A DNA stretch of 16,797 nt from CAYZTD01 sp964638155 (GCA_964638155.1 CAZWYI010000038.1:1-16797); one strand, 5' to 3'; positions 7,000-14,667 are shown, counted from the first letter of the stretch. The notes: a model not told the origin generated them from the letters alone. Numbers and translations are program-made.

Positions 7000-7125
7000 T
7001 TTTTATCTTTTTTAGAATTTAAAGAAGAAATAAAAGAAGCTGGGTTAAAAATAATTAAATTTGAGCCATTAAAAATACCTTCAAAGAATTATTTTGACAA
7101 TTATTTTGCAGTAGTTGAAAAATAA
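7000..7125 (+). pseudogene. Gene fragment resembling the C-terminal end of a SAM methyltransferase
   Basis: After a stop at 6997 the frame is open to TAA at 7123-7125, with no ATG, GTG or TTG in its first part. It reads EFKEEIKEAGLKIIKFEPLK, then IPSKNYFDNYFAVVEK. The pattern 'helix - AGxxII - FDNYFAVxxK' resembles the last strand-helix of Rossmann-type methyltransferases. It has coding character (Glu/Lys rich, aromatic end motif) unlike random A/T-rich sequence. The family assignment is from memory of the pattern only. No upstream part of such a gene is visible, so it looks like a leftover from a deletion or rearrangement. Confidence 0.4.
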
Positions 7126-7147
7126 TTAAGTCTTATTAATCAAGTGC

Positions 7148-9025
7148 TTATAAGAAAAATTTAATCATTTCAACTAATCCCGGACTATTAACAGATAACC
7201 AAGGTATTTTGATTCTTCCAATTTTTATTTTTCCAAAAATAAATTTAATTGCCTTTGAATCAAATATGTTTTGCAGGTAAATATTTTTAAAAGAGTTATA
7301 AAATGAGATATGGTTTTTGTTATCATAGAAAAAATTGTATTTTAAAATATTTTCATTTGAACAATTTAAGAACAATCCGTATTTACTATTGTTTCCAATC
7401 TTGTTATTTTTTATTAGGTTGTTATTTGATTTAATAACATTCAGTCCTATACCATTTTCAATAATTTTACATTCAGTTATCGTTATATTATTACCTTGAA
7501 TTTTCACTCCCGAATATTTTTCATCAGAATTTTTTATTGAAATTCCATTAATTTGGACTTTATCTGAACTAATATTAACTACATTTTTATTTTTCCTTCC
7601 ATCAATTATTGTTGTATTTCTATCCTCACCAAATAATAATAGAGGTTTGTTGATTTCTAAATTCTCAAAATAAGTTCCATTTAAAATATATATCACATCA
7701 CCGTTAGATACGTTATCTATTGCATTTTGAATTGAGGTATAGTTTCCTTTTCCATCTTTTCTTACAGTTACATATTTGCTATTAATCTTTGTAAACAATT
7801 CATCCCACTTGAACTCTTTAACGAAATCTAAATTACTATTTTTATAGGAATCTATTGAAGGATCCCATCCATTTCTTGCTCTATTTTTAATAGGAATTAC
7901 TTCATAGTAAGCAATTGCAATTCCATTAAGATAGTTATATTCGTCTTTATGCCAGTGATTAATAACACATTTTTCAACAGCATTCGATACATTTGATATA
8001 AGTTTTGAAAGTTTCTCATTGTCTTTATTGTTTTTTAATAGATTATTAGTAAAATTAATGATATCTATAAGTTTCCAATAAAAAAGACCTTCTGAGTTGG
8101 TAAAAAGATTTTTATTTTGCATAGATATTGGTGAAAGTGAAAGTTTTAGTAAATCTAAATTATCGATGATATAATTTGCCAATTCATCAATTTTTTTTGC
8201 TAAAAATACTATTTTATCTGTTCTAATAGCACTTACTGTTCTTTTCGAACAAAAATAAGGTAATACTTTATCATTTCCATTTATAGTTTCAATAACCTTA
8301 TAAGCAATTTCAAAGGTATCAAGATAATAATTTTTATCTAAAAGTTTAGTAATTTTTGACATTAATAAAGGAGAGAAACTATCTCCTCCAAGTTCTCTTG
8401 CAATTACAACATCAGTACAGTTTCTAAGTTCATAAATAGTTTCAATGTTACACATATTACATGGACCCATAAAACTTATTATATCGACTCCACCTGATTG
8501 AAATAATGCTTTTTGCATATCATCTACTTTCATTGTTAAAAAAAATTTATCGCCATTATTTGTCATATCTAGACATGCTCCATACCATCCTAATGAGTGC
8601 GAATGCACCTCAAGATAATATCTTTTAGCAGGAAAATTTTCTTTACAATATGAGATAAAATCTTTGAGGACTCTGTAGTCACTCATATTTATTTCGCCAT
8701 ATTCATGTAGAATTTTTTTCCTACCAAATCTGTTAATATGCAATAATTTTCCTGGGCTATCGATTTGATCCTGTAGGCTAACAACATTTAATTTACTAGT
8801 TGATCTAACACCAAATGAACCAAATTTCGTAATAGATGGTGTACTTGCCCAGTCTGCTGAATCATATATCATATAAGTCCAGTCTTTTACATTTGTTTGA
8901 TCAGGAATAAAATCACAAGATTTAGTGGATAATTCGAATGTATCTTTATTAATTAACTTAGCTTGAGTAATAGATGTTGAAAGAAAAAGAATAATCATAC
9001 CTATTACCAGTAGTTTTTTAATCAT
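7148..9025 (-). CDS. Secreted clostripain-family (C11) cysteine protease fused to a NosD-like beta-helix
   Basis: With ATG at 9025 it has 625 residues. This start is chosen for the GAGATGAT ribosome site 4 nt upstream and for the signal peptide that follows (KK, hydrophobic core, cleavage near TQA). Upstream ATG (9034) and TTG (9043) are alternatives. Residues about 45-400 look like peptidase C11: the histidine of the H-x-x-GW motif is in VHSHSLGW (about residue 143), and the cysteine is in GPCNMCNIE (about 189), matching the usual DACLMxxxE. Clostripains cut after basic residues. From about 418, VTVRKDGKGNYTSIQNAID starts a periplasmic copper-binding/NosD-type parallel beta-helix, with repeats such as NNITITECKI and NNLIKNNKIG to about 585. 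Such helices usually bind carbohydrate or surfaces. The C terminus is hydrophobic with basic residues. An extracellular, surface-held protease is inference. Confidence 0.88.
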   Translation of the reverse strand: MIKKLLVIGMIILFLSTSITQAKLINKDTFELSTKSCDFIPDQTNVKDWTYMIYDSADWASTPSITKFGSFGVRSTSKLNVVSLQDQIDSPGKLLHINRFGRKKILHEYGEINMSDYRVLKDFISYCKENFPAKRYYLEVHSHSLGWYGACLDMTNNGDKFFLTMKVDDMQKALFQSGGVDIISFMGPCNMCNIETIYELRNCTDVVIARELGGDSFSPLLMSKITKLLDKNYYLDTFEIAYKVIETINGNDKVLPYFCSKRTVSAIRTDKIVFLAKKIDELANYIIDNLDLLKLSLSPISMQNKNLFTNSEGLFYWKLIDIINFTNNLLKNNKDNEKLSKLISNVSNAVEKCVINHWHKDEYNYLNGIAIAYYEVIPIKNRARNGWDPSIDSYKNSNLDFVKEFKWDELFTKINSKYVTVRKDGKGNYTSIQNAIDNVSNGDVIYILNGTYFENLEINKPLLLFGEDRNTTIIDGRKNKNVVNISSDKVQINGISIKNSDEKYSGVKIQGNNITITECKIIENGIGLNVIKSNNNLIKNNKIGNNSKYGLFLNCSNENILKYNFFYDNKNHISFYNSFKNIYLQNIFDSKAIKFIFGKIKIGRIKIPWLSVNSPGLVEMIKFFL

Positions 9026-9199
9026 TAATATCATCTCAGACAATATAATTATAAGATATATTTGATAAAAATACTATTTAACTCTTTCTTTACAGTTATT
9101 ATCATAAAAAATGGTTTGCACTTCTGTCTTCAAAAATATGAAAAAATAAGAAGAAAACACTGGTCTAAAGGGGCATACGGCCTACACCCAACAAAAAAT

Positions 9200-10528
9200 T
9201 TATTTTTTAAGACGCTTTATATCTGTTTGAGGTATTTCTTCAAGTGGCTCAACTAAAATACCTAAAGATTTTATTTTACCGCCACTTTTTGCAATAACTA
9301 AATTTTCATTTGTAACCCTAAACTTTCCAGCTCTATAATTAAAAAACCTTTGGAGAGTAGAACTTATCGGGTTCTGTTTAAAATATTTTTTACCATCTTC
9401 AGTTTTTTGATAAATGCGGCCTTCTGTATCGATACTGTATTCTTCACCTAAATAGTACTGATCCTTCCACGGGTTTTTTGGCTTTAACGCAGAGGGAGAA
9501 AAATTTCCTACAATCTTATGATTGTACATATGTCTAAACTGTAAAAGTTTTTCATCTGTAGTATTTCTTGCAAGAATAATATGTATATCTGCATTATCAG
9601 GAAGTCTTACAGCTCTTCCAATACTTTGTATATGATATGCTTCAGTAATTGCTGTTGAAACAATTATTAAAGATTTAATATTTCTCTTGTCATATCCTTC
9701 AGAAAGCATACCAACAGATATCAAAGAAGAAACTCGATCTTCTTGAAAATCATCTAAAGATTTTTCATCAGGCCTTCCGCTGTGATAAACTGGATAATTA
9801 GTAATCTTTGCTATAGTATTAGCTTGATCAATACGTTTACATATAACAAGGGTTGGTTCATCTTTGTGTTTTTTTAATAATTTTACTGCTTTTGGTATCC
9901 TATTTTCAGCATTGTATACTAGACTTCTTCTTTTAAAAATCATAGAGTCTAGTTTCTCTCTTAAATTGAAATCATCATTACCATTAGCTGCACGCATTCT
10001 TCCTATAAATCGTCGTATAGTATGTGAATATTCATCATATTTCATTTGTTCATCATATGATAAATCTATTGAGTGAAAGTATACTGTAAAATCACTAATT
10101 TTTGCATCTTTTAAAGGTACATTAATTATAATATCTCCACAGTATTCAATTGACTCTTTATTTGGAGTTGCAGAAAGACCTAGGATATTATCATAAGATA
10201 TATTATCATATAATTTTGAAAAAACTGGACTTGTACTTCTATGGCATTCATCGATTACAAGCATACCACAGGTTAATCCTTCTGATCTTTCTTTTGAAAG
10301 AATATGAAATGTTTCAACTGTACAATTTTTTACATTAAATTTATTTAATTCTTCGGTCCATTGTTTTTTAAGTTTGCGGGTTGGAACACCAATAATTATT
10401 TTATCGAAATTTTTTTCTTTTAGAAGTAATATGGTTGCATAAGTTTTTCCAGTTCCTGCAAAGGCTTTTATCACGCCTTTACCATTATATACTCTGAGTA
10501 AGCGTTTTTGCCATTCATATGGTTCCAT
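9200..10528 (-). CDS. Superfamily 2 DNA/RNA helicase (XPB/DEAD-like)
   Basis: 442 residues with ordered SF2 motifs: a YEWQ start (4-7), Walker A AFAGTGKT (22-29), motif Ia VPTRKLKKQW, motif II DECH (93-96), motif III SAT (119-121), motif IV-like LVICKRIDQA (227-236), motif V SEGYD (276-280) and motif VI QSIGRAVR (301-308). ATP-driven unwinding or translocation is expected. After residue about 345 comes a C-terminal extension with two beta-rich stretches (YSIDTEGRIYQKTEDGKKYF and KFRVTNENLVIAKSGG), probably a nucleic-acid-binding add-on. No nuclease domain or partner gene is visible, so it is not an obvious restriction system. Ribosome site GAGGTAA is about 12 nt upstream; a TATATAAC at 10546-10555 overlaps that area and would give a near-leaderless mRNA instead. 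It is divergent from the TspO-like gene. Confidence 0.88.
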   Translation of the reverse strand: MEPYEWQKRLLRVYNGKGVIKAFAGTGKTYATILLLKEKNFDKIIIGVPTRKLKKQWTEELNKFNVKNCTVETFHILSKERSEGLTCGMLVIDECHRSTSPVFSKLYDNISYDNILGLSATPNKESIEYCGDIIINVPLKDAKISDFTVYFHSIDLSYDEQMKYDEYSHTIRRFIGRMRAANGNDDFNLREKLDSMIFKRRSLVYNAENRIPKAVKLLKKHKDEPTLVICKRIDQANTIAKITNYPVYHSGRPDEKSLDDFQEDRVSSLISVGMLSEGYDKRNIKSLIIVSTAITEAYHIQSIGRAVRLPDNADIHIILARNTTDEKLLQFRHMYNHKIVGNFSPSALKPKNPWKDQYYLGEEYSIDTEGRIYQKTEDGKKYFKQNPISSTLQRFFNYRAGKFRVTNENLVIAKSGGKIKSLGILVEPLEEIPQTDIKRLKK

Positions 10529-10618
10529 GATTATCTATTACCTCAAATATATAACAATATTCCCTACCTTAAATGGAAAGTAATTAAAATAACTTATCAT
10601 CAAAAGACATAGAAATTA

Positions 10619-10627
10619 TTATATAAA
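10619..10627 (+). promoter_or_regulatory. TATA box of the TspO-like gene
   Basis: TTATATAAA centred at 10623 predicts a start near 10649, five bases before the ATG at 10654, so the mRNA is leaderless or nearly so. GTGATC beside the ATG may act as a weak ribosome site. Confidence 0.5.
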
Positions 10628-10653
10628 CAAATAATAATTAATCTAGTGATCCT

Positions 10654-11439
10654 ATGGATGGAAACAAAATTTTTTTACAAATTGGAAATTTTTTATTTGT
10701 TATTTTAACAATTATTGTTAACGCTCTAGCAAATATTTTACCTATAAATAATAGAAACACTGGTGAACTTTCAGATCTTTATCCAAATCTCTTTGTACCC
10801 TCTGGAATTACCTTTTCTATTTGGGGAATTATATATGTTTTACTGATTATGTTTAGCATATATCAATTAAGAGATCTATTTAAAAAAGAAAAAATTGAAA
10901 TGCCTTTTATAAAAAAAATAAGCGTATTTTTTATGCTTGCAAGCATTGGAAATATAACCTGGATTTTTTTATGGCATTATGAACAAGTTGTTTTTTCTCT
11001 ATTGGCTATGATTTTATTGTTCTTTTCTTTACTTATAATATATCTAAGGCTTGGAATAGGTACAAAAAAATATTCTTTAAAAGATACTATATTTGTAAAT
11101 ATTCCTTTTAGTGTATATTTTGGTTGGATTAGTGTTGCAACTGTTGCAAATATAACCGCTGTTTTAGTTGATTTAAACTGGGATGGTTTTGGAATTAGTG
11201 AAGTTACATGGACTATACTTATTTTGATTGTAATAGTTTTTATTACAATTTTAATGTTATACAAAAGAAAAGATATTGCATATAGCCTTGTTATAATATG
11301 GGGCTTTTTAGGGATATATCTAAAAAGAATAAATAATCATCCTGATATAGCATGGGCTGCTGTTATAGGTATCATAATAATTATATTCGCTGTTTTAATT
11401 GTAGCGTTTTACAAGTATAAAAATTCATTAAAAAAATAA
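10654..11439 (+). CDS. TspO/MBR-like tryptophan-rich membrane protein
   Basis: 261 residues, 7-8 hydrophobic spans (about 8-30, 52-71, 88-107, 111-131, 146-169, 184-203, 208-224, 232-252). The N-terminal stretch NALANILPINNRNTGELSD, then FVPSGITFSIWGIIYVLL (47-64), is characteristic of the longer TspO/MBR-related 'tryptophan-rich sensory protein' group. Tryptophans recur at 57, 103, 107, 158, 176, 186, 216 and 234. Classical TspO has about 160 residues and five spans and binds porphyrins or cholesterol-like ligands; this longer group has no settled function. The ATG follows a well-placed TATA box. The gene is divergent from the helicase, and its last codons overlap the TATA box of the RNA candidate downstream. 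Confidence 0.8.
   Translation: MDGNKIFLQIGNFLFVILTIIVNALANILPINNRNTGELSDLYPNLFVPSGITFSIWGIIYVLLIMFSIYQLRDLFKKEKIEMPFIKKISVFFMLASIGNITWIFLWHYEQVVFSLLAMILLFFSLLIIYLRLGIGTKKYSLKDTIFVNIPFSVYFGWISVATVANITAVLVDLNWDGFGISEVTWTILILIVIVFITILMLYKRKDIAYSLVIIWGFLGIYLKRINNHPDIAWAAVIGIIIIIFAVLIVAFYKYKNSLKK
11414..11425 (+). promoter_or_regulatory. TATA box for the structured RNA candidate
   Basis: AGTATAAAAATT, with TATAAA centred at about 11418, lies within the last codons of the TspO-like gene. The archaeal -26 rule predicts a start near 11443-11445, which is the first base of the RNA closing helix. The exact match of position argues for an independent RNA gene. Confidence 0.5.
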
Positions 11440-11442
11440 TTA

Positions 11443-11546
11443 GGTCTGGATGGTATCGAAATACCAGCCATGTCACCCTATTATCATGGAACAAATTGTT
11501 CCGATAAGGCCCTTTACAAAGTAATCTTACTTAACCCCCCAGACCA
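11443..11546 (+). ncRNA. Candidate structured RNA of unknown class, ~103 nt
   Basis: GGTCTGG (11443-11449) pairs perfectly with CCAGACC (11539-11545), enclosing at least three hairpins. P2 is TGGTAT-CGAA-ATACCA (11451-11466). P3 is TTATC/GATAA around GGAACA-AAT-TGTTCC (11481-11507). P4 is AAGTA-ATCT-TACTT (11519-11532). The stretch is far richer in G+C than its surroundings and carries C-runs (CACCC, GGCCC, CCCC) in the single-stranded parts. It is not a tRNA (no T loop before the 3' strand), not 5S, and lacks SRP and RNase P signatures. CCATG (11468-11472) can instead pair with CATGG (11485-11489), breaking P3, so two folds are possible. It could be a free RNA (own TATA box) or a 3'-UTR element of the TspO-like gene. 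Confidence 0.6.
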
Positions 11547-11608
11547 TTATTGTAAATGCATTGTCACAACTTAAATGTTTCTATTAAATATTTTTATGAA
11601 ACAAATAT

Positions 11609-11644
11609 AACAAATAATAGTGATAAAAGTGAATATTATTTGTT
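11609..11644. repeat. 11-bp perfect inverted repeat upstream of uspA
   Basis: AACAAATAATA (11609-11619) and TATTATTTGTT (11634-11644) are perfect inverse copies separated by 14 nt, and the spacer holds a direct repeat, GTGA-TAAAA-GTGA. It could be a hairpin terminator for the RNA candidate or an operator for uspA, about 100 bp before the uspA start. The rest of 11547-11715 is plain A/T-rich DNA. Confidence 0.45.
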
Positions 11645-11715
11645 TTATTATAAAATACGATATAATATAAAATTTTCTATTTTTATATTTATTTAAAACC
11701 TAAGAGAAAACTTAA

Positions 11716-11725
11716 CTATTTAAAA
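11716..11725 (+). promoter_or_regulatory. TATA box of uspA
   Basis: CTATTTAAAA centred near 11721 predicts a start at 11744-11750, coinciding with the ATG codons at 11744 and 11750, so uspA is probably translated from a leaderless mRNA. Confidence 0.5.
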
Positions 11726-11743
11726 CATATACAGGTTTTTAAT

Positions 11744-12160
11744 ATGGGCATGGAAGATATTAAAAGAATTATAGTTCCAGTTGACAATACTGAAGACTCA
11801 AAAAAAGCAGTAGAAAAAGCTGCACACTTAGCAAAGGTTTTAGATGTAGAAGTAAAAATTATAACGGTAAATGATACACATCAATTTATCTCATCAGTTG
11901 TTTTAGAAGAAAAACTAAAAAAAGAAACTGAATCTCTTCTCAAAAGTTTTAAAGATATTGCTGAAAAATTTAAAATAAAATCGGAAACTCAATTAATCGC
12001 AGGAAAACCAGAAGAAGAAATAGTAAATTTTGCTAAAGAGGGAGACCTTATAATAATGGCTCATCACGATCGAAGCAAAGGAATAGATAAAGTAATGGAA
12101 AAAAGTGTATCAAAAAAAGTAGTAGAAAATGCACCTTGCTCAGTATTTGTAGTTAAATAA
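11744..12160 (+). CDS. Universal stress protein (UspA family)
   Basis: 138 residues, the length of a single Usp domain. It opens with the first strand IKRIIVPVDNTEDSKKAVEKA (D14 kept), followed by KIITVNDTH, QLIAGKPEEEIV, DLIIMAHHDR and the last strand CSVFVVK. The ATP-binding motif of many Usp proteins, G-x2-G-x9-G-(S/T), is degenerate here: the expected glycines are A106, D109 and K120. This is therefore probably a non-ATP-binding type that acts through dimerisation. M1 and M3 are both possible starts. It converges on dnaK with only 14 nt between stops and sits beside chaperone genes, which suits a stress role. Confidence 0.9.
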   Translation: MGMEDIKRIIVPVDNTEDSKKAVEKAAHLAKVLDVEVKIITVNDTHQFISSVVLEEKLKKETESLLKSFKDIAEKFKIKSETQLIAGKPEEEIVNFAKEGDLIIMAHHDRSKGIDKVMEKSVSKKVVENAPCSVFVVK

Positions 12161-12194
12161 AAAAAGAAAAAAAATTATTTTTTGTCTTTTTTGT
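12157..12194. terminator. Bidirectional A/T-tract terminator between uspA and dnaK
   Basis: On the plus strand, ATTATTTTTTG followed by CTTTTTT gives U-runs just after the uspA stop. On the minus strand, the stretch complementary to 12157-12180 gives long U-runs right after the dnaK stop. Archaeal termination commonly uses U-tracts without a hairpin. Confidence 0.5.
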
Positions 12195-14061
12195 CTTTGT
12201 CTTTTTTTACTTTGTAATCAGCATTGATTGTTTTATCATCATCTGGATGACCAGACCATGATTCTTGATCTTTTCCTTTTGAACCAGTTTGTTGTTGTCC
12301 TGCTTGCTGTTGAGCCTGCTGTTGTGCTGCTTGTTGATATATCTTAGTTGATGCTTTCTGAATTATTTCAGATAATTTATCTGTTTTTTCTTTTATTTTA
12401 TCTGTGTCATCACTAGAAAGTGCTTTTCTAAGTTCCTTAATTCCTTCTTCAATATTTTTCTTATCGTCATCAGGTAATTTATCTTTTAATTCATCTAGTG
12501 TTTTTTGTGCGGTATGAACAAGTGAATCACCGTTGTTTCTAATTTCAATTTTTTCTTTACGTTTCTTGTCTTCTTCAGCATGTGCATCTGCTTCTTTCTT
12601 CATTTTTTCAATTTCTGAATCAGATAATTTTGTAGAACCTGTGATTCTAATAGATTGCTCCTTACCGGTACCCTTGTCTTTTGCTGTAACATTTAAAATA
12701 CCATCGGCATCGATATCAAAAGTAACCTCAATTTGGGGAACTCCTCTAGGTGCCGGTGGAATTCCATCTAAGTGGAATCTACCAAGGCTTTTGTTGTCTG
12801 CCGCCATTGGTCTTTCACCCTGGAGTACATTTATATCAACACTAGTTTGATTGTCAGCTGCAGTACTAAAGACTTTACTTTTCTTTGTTGGAACAGTAGT
12901 ATTTCTTTCAATCAAAGGAGTTGCTACTCCACCAAGTGTTTCAATGCTTAATGTTAAAGGAGTAACATCCAAAAGAACGATATCTTTGTCAACATCGCCA
13001 GATAGAACACCTGCCTGAATTGCTGCACCAATTGCAACACATTCCATAGGGTCAACATCTCTTTTTGGAGGTTTTCCAAATATTTCTTCAACCTTCTTTT
13101 TAACATATGGAATTCTAGTAGTACCGCCGACAAGAACCACGTGATCTATATCTGATGCTTTGAGTTTAGCATCTTTAAGTGCTTGTTTACATGGGTTCTC
13201 TGTTTTATTGACAATGTCGCTTATGATTTCTTCAAATTTAGCACGAGTCAACTTTTTCTCCAAATGTTTTGGCTCGTTATCAACAACTGTGATATAGGGT
13301 AAATTGATATCAGTTTGTTTAGTTGAAGAAAGCTCAATTTTTGCTTTTTCACTTGCTTCAATTAATCTTTGTAAAGATTTTGGATCATCTCTTAAATCAA
13401 CGTTATGTTTCTTTTTAAATTCTTCAGCTAAATAATCAACTAAAGCTTGATCCATATCTGATCCGCCTAGTTCTGTGTCACCGTTTGTACTAAGTACTTC
13501 AAATACGCCTTCACCTACTTCCATTAACGTAATATCAAAAGTACCTCCGCCGAAATCATATACTGCTATTTTATGATCTCCTTCTTTATCAAGACCATAG
13601 GCAAGACTTGCTGCAGTTGGCTCATTTATAATACGTTTTACTTTTAGCCCTGCTATTTCTCCAGCATCTTTAGTAGCCTGTCTTTGATCATCGTTAAAAT
13701 ATGCGGGAACTGTGATAACTGCTTCTGTTACTTTTTTACCTAAAAATTCTTCAGCATCTTTTTTGATTTTTTGTAAAATAAATGCACTAATTTGCTCGGG
13801 GGAATACTCTTTTCCTCTGATTTTTACTTTTTTACCTTTACCCATTTTCCTTTTTATTCTGTGGATTGTTCCTTCTGTGTTTGTAACCGCTTGTCTTTTC
13901 GCCGGTTCACCTACAAGTTTTTCACCATCTTCAGTGAAAGCAACAATCGAAGGAAAATAAGGGTGGCCCTCTGTACTTTTAATGATAGTTGGTTTACCTG
14001 CTTCCATTACAGCTACTTCAGAGTTTGTAGTTCCTAAGTCAATTCCAATTATTTTTGTCAT
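12175..14061 (-). CDS. dnaK: Hsp70 chaperone DnaK
   Basis: 628 residues from the ATG at 14061. This start is set by the strong ribosome site GAGGTGAAA and by MTKIIGIDLGTTNS being the family N terminus. ATPase landmarks: GIDLGTTNS (6-14), VTVPAYFNDDQRQAT, DFGGGTFD (169-176), GGTTR (312-316) and the interdomain linker VLLDVTPL (362-369). The substrate-binding domain and helical lid follow. The lobe I insert of proteobacterial DnaK is absent: RKMGKGKKVKIRGKEYSPEQ is the short Gram-positive/archaeal form. A glutamine-rich tract (about 575-590) precedes a lysine-rich end (KVKKDKDKKDKK) where bacterial DnaK is acidic. It folds proteins with DnaJ and GrpE. It follows grpE by 19 nt in one operon. Confidence 0.97.
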   Translation of the reverse strand: MTKIIGIDLGTTNSEVAVMEAGKPTIIKSTEGHPYFPSIVAFTEDGEKLVGEPAKRQAVTNTEGTIHRIKRKMGKGKKVKIRGKEYSPEQISAFILQKIKKDAEEFLGKKVTEAVITVPAYFNDDQRQATKDAGEIAGLKVKRIINEPTAASLAYGLDKEGDHKIAVYDFGGGTFDITLMEVGEGVFEVLSTNGDTELGGSDMDQALVDYLAEEFKKKHNVDLRDDPKSLQRLIEASEKAKIELSSTKQTDINLPYITVVDNEPKHLEKKLTRAKFEEIISDIVNKTENPCKQALKDAKLKASDIDHVVLVGGTTRIPYVKKKVEEIFGKPPKRDVDPMECVAIGAAIQAGVLSGDVDKDIVLLDVTPLTLSIETLGGVATPLIERNTTVPTKKSKVFSTAADNQTSVDINVLQGERPMAADNKSLGRFHLDGIPPAPRGVPQIEVTFDIDADGILNVTAKDKGTGKEQSIRITGSTKLSDSEIEKMKKEADAHAEEDKKRKEKIEIRNNGDSLVHTAQKTLDELKDKLPDDDKKNIEEGIKELRKALSSDDTDKIKEKTDKLSEIIQKASTKIYQQAAQQQAQQQAGQQQTGSKGKDQESWSGHPDDDKTINADYKVKKDKDKKDKK

Positions 14062-14080
14062 ATATTTCACCTCATATATG

Positions 14081-14602
14081 TTATTTATTTTTTTCATTTT
14101 TTGAAACAACCACTTGAGATGGTCTCAAGAGTTTGTCATCAATCAAATATCCTTTTTTAATTTCTTCAACAATAATATTATTTTCACAATTATCTTTTTC
14201 TATAGTTGTTATTGCCTCGTGATAGTTATGATCAAATTTTTTACCTTTACAGTAGATACATTTTATATTTTCTTTTTCAAAGAAGTTTTCAAGATTATTT
14301 ATTAAAAGTTTTAAACCTTCTTTTGGTTTTTTATCTTCATATGCTTTTAACAATAGTTCATATAAATCTATAATTTCACACAAATATTTATTTTTTATAT
14401 CCTGTTTTTGTGATTTTATTTCTTTTTCCATTCTTTTTTGATAGTTTTTAAGATCTGCAATTGTTCGCAAGAGTTTTTCATTTTTTTCTTTGACTTCTTT
14501 TTGAAGTTTTTCTATTTCCTTTTCTAAATTATGGATTTTCTTTTTTGAATTATCTTTTTTTGTTGTATCTTTTTTATTTTTTGATTGTTTTTTCTCTGTC
14601 AT
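14081..14602 (-). CDS. grpE: GrpE, nucleotide exchange factor of DnaK
   Basis: 173 residues. The very Lys-rich N terminus (1-22) leads into a long coiled coil (about 23-70, no proline) of the GrpE dimer. Then come LKNYQKRMEKE, a short helix bundle and the C-terminal beta domain with FDHNYHEAITT (123-133) and KKGYLIDDKLLRPSQVVVSK (149-168), the family's FDP..HEA and GY....LRPA.V.V blocks. It releases ADP from DnaK. A CxxC (C115, C118) sits just before the beta domain, with further cysteines at C75 and C139; this is uncommon for GrpE. The ATG has ribosome site AAGGTGAGGT. It heads the grpE-dnaK pair with its own TATA box (14631-14640). Confidence 0.95.
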   Translation of the reverse strand: MTEKKQSKNKKDTTKKDNSKKKIHNLEKEIEKLQKEVKEKNEKLLRTIADLKNYQKRMEKEIKSQKQDIKNKYLCEIIDLYELLLKAYEDKKPKEGLKLLINNLENFFEKENIKCIYCKGKKFDHNYHEAITTIEKDNCENNIIVEEIKKGYLIDDKLLRPSQVVVSKNEKNK

Positions 14603-14630
14603 ACCTCACCTTCTAGGACAAAACAATTTT

Positions 14631-14640
14631 ATTATAAAAA
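14631..14640 (-). promoter_or_regulatory. TATA box of grpE-dnaK and thermosome terminator tract
   Basis: Read on the minus strand, TTTTTATAAT centred near 14635 predicts a start close to 14609, a few bases before the grpE ATG at 14602, and the AAGGTGAGGT ribosome site lies in between or at the start. The U-runs just upstream (minus strand, complement of 14635-14652) can end thermosome transcripts. Confidence 0.45.
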
Positions 14641-14667
14641 AAAGAAAAAATTGATGTAATTATGTTA

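Noticed and set aside
9062..9256. Plus-strand frame of 64 codons starting TTG
   Set aside because: It overlaps the end of the helicase gene, has no ribosome site and no recognisable similarity; kept only as a note on the G+C-rich block.
11443..11546. tRNA, 5S rRNA, SRP RNA or RNase P RNA at the structured locus
   Set aside because: A tRNA needs a T arm directly before CCAGACC and none is there. The length of about 103 nt and the lack of conserved core motifs exclude 5S, SRP and RNase P as I know them.
14062..14109. Longer DnaK N terminus beginning inside grpE
   Set aside because: The ribosome site GAGGTGAAA and the conserved start MTKIIGIDLG fix the ATG at 14061.
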